Assembly (NCBI GenBank): GCA_016285455.1
Contig: JAEEQS010000001.1
Coordinates: 62,001 to 126,000, forward strand
Reading direction: 5' to 3'
Length of the DNA stretch: 64,000 nt
Source: Bacteroidales bacterium
Lineage (GTDB): Bacteria > Bacteroidota > Bacteroidia > Bacteroidales > UBA932
A program made the position numbers and the translations under genes. Positions 1 through 7,789 of the stretch are shown one piece after another. The notes beneath the pieces were generated by a model. That model searched no databases and was not told where the DNA came from. It was given only the letters and a program-made list of their open reading frames with translations. Numbering within the stretch: the first letter of the stretch is position 1; each line of letters begins with the position of its first letter.

Positions 1-155
1 CCGATAACGTGCTCGTCTGCCCAGGCCTTCTTGTTTTCTTCCTCAACAACCTCAACGAATTTCTCTCTTGGCTGCTTGCACTGAGGGCATCTCTCAGGAG
101 GTTCCGGTCCTTCGTGGATATATCCACAAACTGTACATCTGAATTTCTTAATCAT
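1..155 (-). CDS. Rubrerythrin-family protein / NADH peroxidase, N-terminal part
   Basis: The gene runs off the left edge; only the first 51 codons are visible. They encode a rubredoxin-like domain with two metal-binding pairs, C7-x2-C10 (CTVCGY) and C23-x2-C26 (CPQC), which would hold one iron. The last visible residues (WADEHVI) match the start of the ferritin-like di-iron domain in Bacteroidales proteins annotated as NADH peroxidase or reverse-rubrerythrin. Known members reduce hydrogen peroxide using electrons passed through the rubredoxin domain, so a cytoplasmic oxidative-stress role is inferred. The start ATG is at 155-153. The di-iron ligands lie outside the window, so a stand-alone rubredoxin-like protein is not excluded. 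Confidence 0.75.
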   Translation of the reverse strand, partial: MIKKFRCTVCGYIHEGPEPPERCPQCKQPREKFVEVVEEENKKAWADEHVI

Positions 156-296
156 AAAGGTATTGTCTAAAAGGTTAATAAATCTTCTTTACTGCACTTG
201 TCTATGCAGTAAGTCAAAGATAAACATTTTCGCCGTAGAAACAAACAAGAAGAAACTCTTTGAAGAAGGGCCATTTCCGAAAAAGCATCGCTGAGT

Positions 297-326
297 TTTG
301 AGAAACGGAGATTTTGTTTATCTTTG
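297..326 (+). promoter_or_regulatory. Bacteroidota-type promoter for rplY
   Basis: A TTTG box at 297-300 and a TATCTTTG box at 319-326 are separated by 18 bp, matching the Bacteroidota -33 (TTTG) and -7 (TAnnTTTG) pattern. Transcription would start around 333, leaving a leader of about 80 nt before the L25 start codon. Confidence 0.75.
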
Positions 327-410
327 CGCCGCATTTCGCCCGACGGGTTCGGGCTCGGTGCAATGGGGTCCCCAGAAAGGCGGACTGAGTAACACTTAAA
401 ATTTACAATT

Positions 411-1010
411 ATGCAGATTATCACTTTGAACGCTTCCGAGCGCAAAATCGGAACCAAGCAGGATCTGAAGAAGATCCGCAGAGCAGGCAACGTTCCTTGC
501 ATCATCTACGGCAACGGAACCCAGCATCTGGACATTGCAATTCCTCTTGCAGACATCAAGAAGATTACAGACACTCCAAAGTCTTACATCATCCACGTAA
601 ACGTTAATGGCGAGGTTCATCCTTGCATCCTTCACGATGCTCAGTATGACCCAATTACAGATGACGCTATCCACATCGACTTCCTCGCTATCTCTGAGGA
701 CAAGCCAGTTGAAATAGCTGTTCCTGTAAACGTTTTCGGTAACGCTGAGGGTGTTAAGCAGGGTGGCCGTCTCAGAATAGGCGTTAGAAAGGTAAAGGTT
801 TGCGGTCCTATGGAAAAGCTTCCTGACCAGATCGACGTAGACATCACTACTCTTGGAGTAGGAAAGGCTATCTATGCAGGCGAACTTTCAGTTGAGGGTT
901 GCCAGATAGCTTCCCCTAAGAAGCTGATGGTTTGCGAGATCAAGCGTACCCGCGCTGCAGCTGCCGCAGCTGCTGCTGAGTCTGAGACTCCTGCCGCAGA
1001 GGCAAAGTAA
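411..1010 (+). CDS. rplY: 50S ribosomal protein L25/general stress protein Ctc
   Basis: This 199-aa protein is the long, Ctc-type form of L25, which binds 5S rRNA in the large ribosomal subunit. The N-terminal L25 domain covers about residues 1-95 (including GNVPCIIYGNG and an HIDFLAI segment). The C-terminal TL5/Ctc beta domain follows to about residue 180. The tail is a low-complexity run of alanines and glutamates, common in Bacteroidota L25. The gene has its own promoter, and two hairpins follow it before pth, an L25-Pth order seen in many bacteria. Confidence 0.93.
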   Translation: MQIITLNASERKIGTKQDLKKIRRAGNVPCIIYGNGTQHLDIAIPLADIKKITDTPKSYIIHVNVNGEVHPCILHDAQYDPITDDAIHIDFLAISEDKPVEIAVPVNVFGNAEGVKQGGRLRIGVRKVKVCGPMEKLPDQIDVDITTLGVGKAIYAGELSVEGCQIASPKKLMVCEIKRTRAAAAAAAAESETPAAEAK

Positions 1011-1027
1011 TTTGATCCTCAAGGCTT

Positions 1028-1045
1028 GGCGTCTTGACGCCTTTT
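1028..1045 (+). terminator. Intrinsic terminator after rplY
   Basis: A short GC-rich stem (GGCGT, loop CTTG, ACGCC) is followed at once by TTTT. It lies 18 bp past the rplY stop codon. The T run is short, so termination may be partial, allowing some read-through into pth. Confidence 0.55.
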
Positions 1046-1049
1046 GAAT

Positions 1050-1080
1050 AGTGGATGGCCAAACTTTTTGGTCATCCACT
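1050..1080 (+). terminator. Second hairpin between rplY and pth
   Basis: A strong near-perfect inverted repeat (AGTGGATG...CATCCACT, with CCAAA/TTTGG extending the stem) is followed by a T-rich stretch. It sits directly after the first hairpin and 35 bp before the pth start. It could act as a back-up terminator or as a processing or attenuation site. Confidence 0.5.
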
Positions 1081-1114
1081 TTAACTTTCTTACCTTGCGG
1101 CTGAATTTGAAAGA

Positions 1115-1852
1115 ATGGCTGGAAAATATCTCATAGCAGGTCTTGGAAACATCGGAAGCGAGTACGCTGGCACCCGCCATAACATTGGCTTTATGGTGGT
1201 GGACCATCTTGCAGAAGAATCTGGCGCGGTTTTCAGCGTAGACCGCCTCGGAAGCATCGCCGAGATTTCTTACAGGGGAAGCAAACTCATTCTCCTGAAG
1301 CCTTCTACATATATGAATCTCAGCGGAAAGGCCGTTCACTACTGGATGCAGAAGGAGAATATTCCGCTGGAAAACCTTATGGTCATCTGCGATGATCTGG
1401 CTCTGCCGATGGGTTCTGTGCGTATGCGCAAGAAGGGCAGCGACGGCGGCCACAACGGCCTTGCAAACATCAACCAGATTCTTGGAACATCTGACTACTG
1501 CCGCATAAGAGTGGGAATCGGCAACGGATTTCCTCGTGGAGGCCAGGTGGATTATGTTCTGGGCCGATTTGAAGGAGAAGAGGCAGCTTGTCTTCCGGCC
1601 GTTCTCAAGCGTGCCGCCCAGGGCATCAAGGACTTCACGTTTATGGGGGCAGACCGCGCAATGAATATCTGCAACACAGATCCTAAGAAAGCCACTCCTG
1701 AAGCAAAGTCAGAAGAAAAGCCGGTAGCTGAGGAAAAGCCAGAAGTTCAGAATAAAGTTGCTGAGAAAAAGGAAACAGCTCCTGAAGAACCTAGAGAAAT
1801 GACCTTCAAGGAAAAGCTTCTCAGTCTTTTCAGAAAATACAGCAAGGATTAA
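1115..1852 (+). CDS. pth: Peptidyl-tRNA hydrolase
   Basis: Pth frees tRNA from peptidyl-tRNAs dropped by stalled ribosomes. The 245-aa product has the family signatures: GLGNIGSEY with N12, TRHNIGF with the catalytic His22, KPSTYMNLSG, and ICDDLALP carrying the conserved Asp near residue 93, then GSDGGHNGL. The usual family length is about 190 aa. This protein has an extra tail of about 50 residues rich in Lys, Glu, Pro and Ala, ending in a short basic segment; its role is unknown. The gene lies downstream of rplY and converges with the S4 gene, the two stop codons being only 1 bp apart. Confidence 0.93.
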   Translation: MAGKYLIAGLGNIGSEYAGTRHNIGFMVVDHLAEESGAVFSVDRLGSIAEISYRGSKLILLKPSTYMNLSGKAVHYWMQKENIPLENLMVICDDLALPMGSVRMRKKGSDGGHNGLANINQILGTSDYCRIRVGIGNGFPRGGQVDYVLGRFEGEEAACLPAVLKRAAQGIKDFTFMGADRAMNICNTDPKKATPEAKSEEKPVAEEKPEVQNKVAEKKETAPEEPREMTFKEKLLSLFRKYSKD

Positions 1853-1853
1853 A

Positions 1854-2234
1854 TCAGAAACCGTCCATCAGACGGTCTATGTCTCGCCTTTCCTTTTTGG
1901 TAGGGCGTCCGTTGCCCCGTTCCCTTTTCAGGAATATGGTTTCAACCGGAGCAAGGAGCTTGTCTAGTTCGCTTTGCGGGGTAACGTTTTCTGCATACTG
2001 TTCTACGAGCTTGGCTCCCTGGCGCTTGTCTATGGGTTCAATCACGTTGTATCTGTAATGGACCGCTCCCTTGCGCACCTCTATGGAATCTCCGGCCTTG
2101 ATATCTCTGGAGGATTTCACCTGGGTTTCATTAACATAGACTTTGCCGCTGCGGCAGGCTTCCGCCGCTTCGCTGCGGGTTTTGAAAACCCTTATAGCCC
2201 AAAGGTATTTGTCAATTCTAACAGTGGCAGTCAT
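1854..2234 (-). CDS. S4 domain RNA-binding protein (Hsp15-like)
   Basis: A 126-aa protein whose first ~65 residues form an S4 RNA-binding domain (RIDKYLWAIRVFKTRSEA, then SGKVYVN and a DIKAGDSIEV turn). Hsp15/HslR-type S4 proteins bind 50S subunits carrying stalled nascent chains, and that role is inferred by family resemblance. The C-terminus is basic and charged. I placed the start at the ATG at 2234: residues upstream in the same frame are a Thr/Ala run made by reading the His-repeat of the preceding gene in another frame. The start overlaps the end of the isomerase-like gene by 17 bp, suggesting translational coupling in a four-gene minus-strand operon. Confidence 0.85.
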   Translation of the reverse strand: MTATVRIDKYLWAIRVFKTRSEAAEACRSGKVYVNETQVKSSRDIKAGDSIEVRKGAVHYRYNVIEPIDKRQGAKLVEQYAENVTPQSELDKLLAPVETIFLKRERGNGRPTKKERRDIDRLMDGF

Positions 2235-3204
2235 CGTCATCGCAGTGGTCGTGGCAGTGGTCGTGGCAGTGGTCGTGGTGGTGGGCGTCACAGCCGCAGT
2301 GATGCTCGTGTTCGTCCTCTTCTTCGTCCTCTTCTTTCGGCGGCTCCGGAATGTTGCACATATAGATGCGCAGGAAAGATGACGTAGGGTTTTCTCCCTC
2401 CTGGCTCGGCGATATTGTAAGCTCCTGGATATCGTGAGGAATCAGAGCTAAAGAACTGTTGCCGGAAAGGTTGATGAAGTTCTCTTCTGTTGTTTCTGTG
2501 GTTCCTCTCAGGTCTTTTGCCCTCAGCGATGTGCTGTTGTCCAGATTGACGATTGCCATAAAGCTTTCCGTCTGGTCAGGGGCTATGGTCTGAGGCTTGG
2601 AGATTGCCACCCTTTCCATTCGGAAGAGGCAGGATTCAGGAGCCACGTATTCCGGATTGCAGGCGCTGAGGTTGATGAAGTCCAGAGCTTCCACAAGCTG
2701 GTCGGTCTCCTCTATGTTGAAGTCTGCGGGCGAGTTCTGGGCTACTTCCACATACCTGACACCTTCTCCGATGCAGAAAGGAACGCCAGGGCGGATGTAG
2801 AAGGTTTCTCCCTCTTCCGGCCCGATCTCGTTCATTGCATCCAGAATGTTACCGCTCTGGCATCTTTCGTAGATGTCTGTGGCGTTGAGATTCTTCTTGA
2901 AACCGATCCATATGGAGGAGTCTTCTGTAGCGGAAAGTATGTAGAGCATTCTTTCCTTGCCCCAGATGCCATAGCGAGGCAGGGCCGTCTCGTCATCCGG
3001 AGATACTATTATCGGTGACTTTTGATCCTTTACCTGAACGGTTATAGGAAGGTTGCCCTGAAAAAAGATAAAAACCCTGTCGCCGAGCAAATTGCCCATA
3101 TAGGTCTCTATCAGGTCGTCCAGAGAGTTGTCTTTGAGAAAACCGTTGGAGGCCTTGCTTTCAGGGGTTATGCTGTCCAGCAGAAGGGGGTATATCTTTT
3201 TCAT
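2218..3204 (-). CDS. Mannose-6-phosphate isomerase-like cupin protein with His/Cys-rich tail
   Basis: The 328-aa protein resembles the class I phosphomannose isomerase family of Bacteroidota: an early LGDRVFIFFQGNLPITVQVKD core strand set, a YGIWGKERMLYIL segment, and PGVPFCIGEGVRYVEVAQ near residue 150. Known relatives interconvert mannose-6-phosphate and fructose-6-phosphate using zinc, but I cannot map a full zinc-ligand set, so the reaction is uncertain. The odd feature is the last ~30 residues: an acidic stretch followed by dense His, Cys and Asp (HEHHCGCD, then repeated HDHC units, ending CHC). Such tails usually bind metals. It is encoded by a repeated DNA tract around 2230-2300. The gene sits between a CPBP protease gene and an S4 protein gene. 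Confidence 0.6.
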   Translation of the reverse strand: MKKIYPLLLDSITPESKASNGFLKDNSLDDLIETYMGNLLGDRVFIFFQGNLPITVQVKDQKSPIIVSPDDETALPRYGIWGKERMLYILSATEDSSIWIGFKKNLNATDIYERCQSGNILDAMNEIGPEEGETFYIRPGVPFCIGEGVRYVEVAQNSPADFNIEETDQLVEALDFINLSACNPEYVAPESCLFRMERVAISKPQTIAPDQTESFMAIVNLDNSTSLRAKDLRGTTETTEENFINLSGNSSLALIPHDIQELTISPSQEGENPTSSFLRIYMCNIPEPPKEEDEEEDEHEHHCGCDAHHHDHCHDHCHDHCDDDDCHC

Positions 3205-3211
3205 AAAAGCG

Positions 3212-4159
3212 TTAAACTGTTGGATTGAATGGCTGCTGCTCTGCCAGCAATACGTCTTTCGGCTTGAAGCTCTGCGGGTTCTTTGGCAGATACTTGTTCA
3301 GTAGCCAGATTCCCGCAATCGTAATCACGATTCCGCTGCCAACGAGTATCCAGTATAACATATCGCTTCCGGTCAGCATTTTAAAGTTCTCTCTGGAGGT
3401 GGCGTCGGCGTCCATCTGAGGCAGAGCCCAGAACAATGCGATAGAAGAGAAATTGTTCACGAAGTGCATGAAGATGACGGCCCAGATGCTGTGGGAGCGG
3501 TAGTAAACCCAGCCAAGAAGGCATCCGATAATGAATGCCGGAATAGCCTGCCACAGGTTAAGGTGCATCACGCCGAACAGGAACGCAGACCAGAGAATGG
3601 CCACTGCTGCCGTTTTGCGAGAATCTCCTTTTCTGGTCAGAAGGCCTCTTTCTATGGTTCCTCTGAGAACAAATTCCTCAAACAGCGGAGCCATAAGGGC
3701 AACTGAAACTAAAGTGTCCACAGGGCTGAAAGAGATATTCTCATACATCTGCTTGAAAGCATCCGGCATCGGAAGAGCACTGGTTACAGGATCCAGAATC
3801 CAAGCCATTCCCAACGTCAAGAACATAAGCAGAATGCCCAGAGTCAGCCAGTTGAATTTGCCAAGATGCGGTGCATCCACTTTCACCGGAGCCTCCATAG
3901 GGTTGGAGCTTCTGACGTGACCCATAAGCCAGATGAAGATCACAGGAACAATCATCTGGGCAAAGTACACTAGAGACAGTTTGCCAGACATAATGTTCTC
4001 CGTTGAAATTCCTTCTGCTGAGAAGCCTCCAGAGATTGCTGTTGCCACGACAGCTACAATGCCAGATAAAATGCTTCCGCCCAGAATCAGAACCAGTATG
4101 ATCAGAAGGCTGCCGCCGAATTCCGGCTTATAGTATTTTGGTTTGCTGAAAATGCTCAT
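3212..4159 (-). CDS. CPBP family intramembrane metalloprotease
   Basis: A 315-aa polytopic membrane protein with about seven to eight hydrophobic segments. It carries the CPBP (Abi/CAAX protease) signatures: EEFVLRG near the middle (EExxxR motif), FGVMHLN, and a later HFVNN motif; the Glu and His residues form the active site in Rce1-type glutamic/metallo intramembrane proteases. Bacterial members are implicated in peptide maturation, self-immunity or membrane stress, but the substrate here is unknown. It follows the nucleotidyltransferase gene by 2 bp and precedes the isomerase-like gene by 7 bp, so all are probably co-transcribed. Confidence 0.85.
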   Translation of the reverse strand: MSIFSKPKYYKPEFGGSLLIILVLILGGSILSGIVAVVATAISGGFSAEGISTENIMSGKLSLVYFAQMIVPVIFIWLMGHVRSSNPMEAPVKVDAPHLGKFNWLTLGILLMFLTLGMAWILDPVTSALPMPDAFKQMYENISFSPVDTLVSVALMAPLFEEFVLRGTIERGLLTRKGDSRKTAAVAILWSAFLFGVMHLNLWQAIPAFIIGCLLGWVYYRSHSIWAVIFMHFVNNFSSIALFWALPQMDADATSRENFKMLTGSDMLYWILVGSGIVITIAGIWLLNKYLPKNPQSFKPKDVLLAEQQPFNPTV

Positions 4160-4161
4160 AA

Positions 4162-5067
4162 TTAAAACAATGGAGACGGATAAATTCCCTTCTTGGTCAT
4201 AGCCTTGAGTTTAGCAACAACTTTGGCACGATCTTCCTTGTAAGTTACACCAAACCAGGAAGAAGGGCTGGACAGAACTTTGACCTTTGCCTTTCCCTCA
4301 GCAATCAATGCGCTAACAACAGAAGGAACGTAGAATTCTTTTTTAGGTTCATCGATGTTGTCTTTCAGGAAAAGCTTGAAGAGCCTCTCGGATTCTTCCA
4401 TATAGTCTGGGGTGAAACCCCACATATTCATTGATGTGCAGGTGGCGGCAGGAAGCTCGTGCTCTATGCCCTTGAGGTTTTCTCCCACTATCGCTGAGCC
4501 AGCTTTTCTGATATTGCTGTGCTCTTCCACCTTTACCAGATGGTCTCTGTTGTCGAGCGTGCAGATTCCCCTGGAAACGCTTCCGGATTCTGAAAGGGTG
4601 TTTTTCAGGTAAAAGCCCACCATGCAGAACTTTCCTTTTTCGCCTTTTCTTACGCGGTTCAGATAGCGGGCCAGGCATTCAAAAGACTCCCTTCCGTAGA
4701 AATCGTCTGAGTTGATTACGGCAAATGGCCTCTTTATCACGTCTTTGGCAGACAGAACGGCTTGGCCGGTTCCCCAAGGCTTCTCTCTCGGAGTCTTTGG
4801 CTTGAACCCTTTTGGAAGGTGGTCTGCCTCCTGGGTTACTATGGTGTATTTGATTTTGCCTTTGAATTTGGAAGCAACCTTCTCCTCAAACTCGGCCTTG
4901 AACATTTCCCTGACTACGAAAACCACGTCTGCAAACCCTGAAAGTGCGGCATCATAAACAGAAAAATCCATAATGGTCTCTCCCTTTGGGCCCACGCCGT
5001 CGAGTTGTTTCAGCCCTCCATACCTGCTGCCCATTCCGGCAGCCATAATCAGAAGTGTAGGTTTCAT
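4162..5067 (-). CDS. Sugar-phosphate nucleotidyltransferase-like protein
   Basis: A 301-aa protein with the nucleotidyltransferase N-terminal signature (LLIMAAGMGSRYGGLKQLDG followed by a PKGETIMDFSVYDA segment), where the glycine-rich loop and Lys bind the nucleotide. A VINSDDFYG motif near residue 117 supplies the metal-binding Asp pair. Related enzymes make NDP-sugars from sugar-1-phosphates, but the sugar cannot be predicted. The start was set at the ATG at 5067 because the signature begins right after it; upstream in-frame codons fall within the promoter. This is the first gene of a minus-strand operon with the CPBP, isomerase-like and S4 genes. Confidence 0.8.
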   Translation of the reverse strand: MKPTLLIMAAGMGSRYGGLKQLDGVGPKGETIMDFSVYDAALSGFADVVFVVREMFKAEFEEKVASKFKGKIKYTIVTQEADHLPKGFKPKTPREKPWGTGQAVLSAKDVIKRPFAVINSDDFYGRESFECLARYLNRVRKGEKGKFCMVGFYLKNTLSESGSVSRGICTLDNRDHLVKVEEHSNIRKAGSAIVGENLKGIEHELPAATCTSMNMWGFTPDYMEESERLFKLFLKDNIDEPKKEFYVPSVVSALIAEGKAKVKVLSSPSSWFGVTYKEDRAKVVAKLKAMTKKGIYPSPLF

Positions 5068-5100
5068 TATATTTTGTAAATTTGTAAAGTTTTCGAGGTG

Positions 5101-5131
5101 CAAAGATAGTGCAAGCCGAGTGAAAAGCAAA
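5101..5131 (-). promoter_or_regulatory. Promoter for the nucleotidyltransferase operon
   Basis: Read on the minus strand, a TTTG box (5131-5128) and a TATCTTTG box (5108-5101) are spaced by 19 bp. This matches the Bacteroidota promoter pattern and points at the operon that starts at 5067. It lies in a 95-bp gap with the divergent FtsB-like gene. Confidence 0.75.
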
Positions 5132-5162
5132 CAAAGTTTGCTTGGCAAAAAATTGTACAAAT

Positions 5163-5495
5163 ATGAGTTTCTTTGGAAGATTAAGCGAAAAGCCCGGATT
5201 CCGGCAGGTGATAAAGGTATTGAAGAACAAGTATTTCATAGTCACGGCAGCGTTCCTGATATGGATATTCTTCTTTGATACCAACAATCTCATATCTTGG
5301 TACAGAGACCTCAAGCAGCTCGGCTGGCAGAACCGCCAGAAGGTTTACTATCAGGACGCTATCCGCCAGGCAGACGAGAAACTCCAGGAGCTTGCGTCAA
5401 ACAAAGACTCCCTGGAAAAATTTGCCAGGGAGCAATTCCTTTTCCACGAGGCGGGAGAGGATGTCTATGTTGTAGAAGACGAGGAGGAACTTTAA
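5163..5495 (+). CDS. FtsB/DivIC-like septum formation initiator
   Basis: A 110-aa single-pass membrane protein. After a short basic cytoplasmic start, residues ~22-38 form the transmembrane helix (FIVTAAFLIWIFFFDT), followed by a coiled coil of about 50 residues with a typical WYRDLKQL...ADEKLQELASNKDSLEKFAREQF pattern, broken here for brevity. The ending is acidic. This is the layout of DivIC/FtsB, which acts with FtsL and FtsQ/DivIB at the division septum. The start at 5163 gives a normal N-terminus. It converges on purB with a 5-bp gap between stop codons. Confidence 0.82.
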   Translation: MSFFGRLSEKPGFRQVIKVLKNKYFIVTAAFLIWIFFFDTNNLISWYRDLKQLGWQNRQKVYYQDAIRQADEKLQELASNKDSLEKFAREQFLFHEAGEDVYVVEDEEEL

Positions 5496-5500
5496 GGCGT

Positions 5501-6850
5501 TTATACCCCGGTATAGTTCTGAGGCGTGACTGAAAGCATCTCTTTCTTCACGCTTTCTTTAATTTCCAGACCCTTGACAAACTCGGCGATGCTTTCACGG
5601 GTGACCTTGGTGTTCACTCTGGTCAATTCTTTGAGCGTCTCATACGGATGCGGATAGCCTTCTCTGCGGAGAATGGTCTGCAGAGCTTCTGCCACAACGG
5701 CCCAGTTGTCTTCCAGGTCCGCATTGAGCTTTTCCTTGTTGAGTATCAGCTTGCCCAGTCCTTTTCTCAGCGATTTGAGGGCAATGATTGAATGAGCAAT
5801 TGGAACTCCAACATTCCTCAGAACGGTGGAATCTGTAAGGTCTCTCTGCATCCTGGAAATAGGGAGCTTGGAACTCAGATGCTCGAACACTGCGTTTGCC
5901 ACTCCAAAGTTTCCTTCCGCGTTTTCAAAGTCGATAGGATTGACCTTGTGCGGCATCGCTGAGGAACCAACTTCTCCTACCTTGATCTTCTGCTTGAAGT
6001 ACTCCATTGAGATGTAGGTCCAGATGTCGCGGCAAAGGTCTATGAGTATTGTGTTGATTCTCTTGAGGTTGTCGAACAGGGCGGCCAGGTTGTCGTAATG
6101 CTCTATCTGGGTTGTAGGGTAGGAGCGTTCCAGTCCGAAGGCCTCTTTCTGGAATGCTGTGGCAAACTTGTTCCAGTCAATCTGAGGATAGGCTACCTTG
6201 TGGGCGTTCATTCCTCCAGTGGCTCCGCCGAACTTGGAGCAGTAAGGCACTGTCTTCAGAAGCTTGAGCTGCTTGTCCAGCCTTTCAACAAACACCTTGA
6301 TCTCCTTGCCAAGGCGGGTAGGGGAAGCCGGCTGGCCGTGAGTATGCGCAAGCATCGGAATGTCTTTCCATTCCTTTGCAAAACCTTCCAGCATTTTCTT
6401 TACTTCCAAGATTTCAGGCATATAGGCCTGTGCAACTCCTTCTTTCAGACTAAGCGGAGTAGCTGTGTTGTTTATGTCCTGGCTGGTCAGGCCAAAGTGC
6501 ACGAACTCGGAAAACTTTTCAATCTTCAGAGCCTTGAACTCTTCCTTTATGAAGTACTCCACAGCCTTCACGTCGTGGTTGGTAATCTTCTCTATATCCT
6601 TCACCCTTGCGGCCTGTTCAACAGTCAAATCCTTGTAAATCTTTCTCAGCGATGGGATCTTGCTCTTAGGAAATCCTTTCAGCTGAGGAAGAGGAATGTT
6701 GCAAAGCGCAATGAAATACTCGATTTCCACTCTGACACGGTAGCGTATTAATGCGTATTCTGAGAAATAGTCGCTGAGGATTTCAACTTTGTTTCTGTAT
6801 CTTCCGTCGATTGGAGAAACTGCCGTAAGTGCCTGAATTGCCTTATCCAT
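5501..6850 (-). CDS. purB: Adenylosuccinate lyase
   Basis: A 449-aa member of the fumarase/aspartase superfamily. It catalyses two fumarate-releasing steps in purine synthesis: SAICAR to AICAR and adenylosuccinate to AMP. The superfamily signature SSAMPHKVNPIDFENAEGN is present near residue 290. HTHGQPASPTRLGKE carries the conserved active-site His, and SLKEGVAQ with the TSQDINNT segment lies near residue 120. The length is that of the E. coli-like clade. It is transcribed alone, 11 bp downstream of the folP start region on the same strand, so folP reads toward... the gap between them is short and purB lies upstream of folP only in map order; its own promoter was not identified. Confidence 0.95.
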   Translation of the reverse strand: MDKAIQALTAVSPIDGRYRNKVEILSDYFSEYALIRYRVRVEIEYFIALCNIPLPQLKGFPKSKIPSLRKIYKDLTVEQAARVKDIEKITNHDVKAVEYFIKEEFKALKIEKFSEFVHFGLTSQDINNTATPLSLKEGVAQAYMPEILEVKKMLEGFAKEWKDIPMLAHTHGQPASPTRLGKEIKVFVERLDKQLKLLKTVPYCSKFGGATGGMNAHKVAYPQIDWNKFATAFQKEAFGLERSYPTTQIEHYDNLAALFDNLKRINTILIDLCRDIWTYISMEYFKQKIKVGEVGSSAMPHKVNPIDFENAEGNFGVANAVFEHLSSKLPISRMQRDLTDSTVLRNVGVPIAHSIIALKSLRKGLGKLILNKEKLNADLEDNWAVVAEALQTILRREGYPHPYETLKELTRVNTKVTRESIAEFVKGLEIKESVKKEMLSVTPQNYTGV

Positions 6851-6861
6851 AAATATGTTTT

Positions 6862-7686
6862 TTAGCCTCGCAAATTTAATGATTTTTCAAATAGCCTGAC
6901 CGTCTGCACGGCTTCCTTTACATCGTGGACTCTGAGAATTGCTGCTCCTTTCTGCAATGCTACATAGTTCAATACGCAGGTTGCAGGCAGGCTTTCTTCC
7001 GGAGTTATATCCAACAGCTTGTAGATCATAGACTTTCTGGAAAGCCCCGCAAGTATTGGACGGTCCAGGCTCTGCAGTTCATCCAGATGATTAAGCAGTT
7101 CGTAGTTCTGACCAATAGTCTTTGCAAAACCGAATCCCGGATCCAGAATCCAGTCTTCGATTCCGAACTTTTCCGCTTTCTCGGCAAATTCCTCAAAGTA
7201 ACGCTTCACTTCAGCCACCACTCCGTTCGGATAATCTGTCATAGTCTGCATCGTGTCCGGCGTGCCTCTTTTGTGCATAGCAATGTATGAAAGCCCTAGA
7301 TCTCCAACAGTTGAAAGCATCTGCGGATCATCTTCTCCGGCTGATATATCATTGACAATTATTGGTCCCAGTAAATCACAGGCTCGTCTTGCGATTTCGC
7401 TCCTGAATGTGTCTATTGAGATTTCAGGAACTTCCTCTCCGCCGCAGAATCTTTCTGAAACCACTTCGGCGAGCCTTTCCAGCGGCTTTTCCAGATATTC
7501 CCATTCCTGCTCCAGAGTAACCGGAGTGCTTCCTGGTCTAGTGGAGCAGGCTCCGATGTCTATTATAGAAGCCCCTTCAGAGGCCATCTCGATAAATGTC
7601 TTTTCAACATCATCATCGCTGAGCCTCCGGCTTCCCTGGTAGAAAGACTCGCGGTTGATGTTGATTATGCCCATCACTTTTGCCAT
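6862..7686 (-). CDS. folP: Dihydropteroate synthase
   Basis: A 274-aa TIM-barrel enzyme that joins p-aminobenzoate to dihydropterin pyrophosphate in folate synthesis. The three family motifs are visible: the N-terminal GIININRESFYQG, then DIGACSTRPGS near residue 55, the central DPGFGFAKT, and GLSRKSM near residue 205. The first motif has NRESF where most enzymes have NxTPDSF; the change is conservative in position. The start at 7686 is preferred, since the in-frame codons further upstream lie in the promoter and in the divergent tmk gene. It sits 11 bp upstream of purB, so the two are probably one operon. Confidence 0.93.
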   Translation of the reverse strand: MAKVMGIININRESFYQGSRRLSDDDVEKTFIEMASEGASIIDIGACSTRPGSTPVTLEQEWEYLEKPLERLAEVVSERFCGGEEVPEISIDTFRSEIARRACDLLGPIIVNDISAGEDDPQMLSTVGDLGLSYIAMHKRGTPDTMQTMTDYPNGVVAEVKRYFEEFAEKAEKFGIEDWILDPGFGFAKTIGQNYELLNHLDELQSLDRPILAGLSRKSMIYKLLDITPEESLPATCVLNYVALQKGAAILRVHDVKEAVQTVRLFEKSLNLRG

Positions 7687-7714
7687 ACTGATCCAGAAGT
7701 TTGTTGACGATATG

Positions 7715-7766
7715 CAAATATACTTTATCGCGATGACAAAGCAACTCACTTTTATTTGTAAATTTG
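7715..7766. promoter_or_regulatory. Divergent promoters of folP and tmk
   Basis: On the minus strand TATATTTG (7722-7715), with a TTG 19 bp upstream (7744-7742), points to folP. On the plus strand TAAATTTG (7759-7766) points to tmk; a matching -33 box is weak. The two start sites are about 60 bp apart, so binding at one promoter may affect the other. Confidence 0.6.
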
Positions 7767-7789
7767 TACGATTGACGCCAATACCGAAT

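Noticed and set aside
2235-2291. An extended N-terminus (Thr/Ala run) for the S4 protein
   Set aside because: It comes from reading the His-repeat DNA in another frame; the S4 domain begins right after the ATG at 2234.
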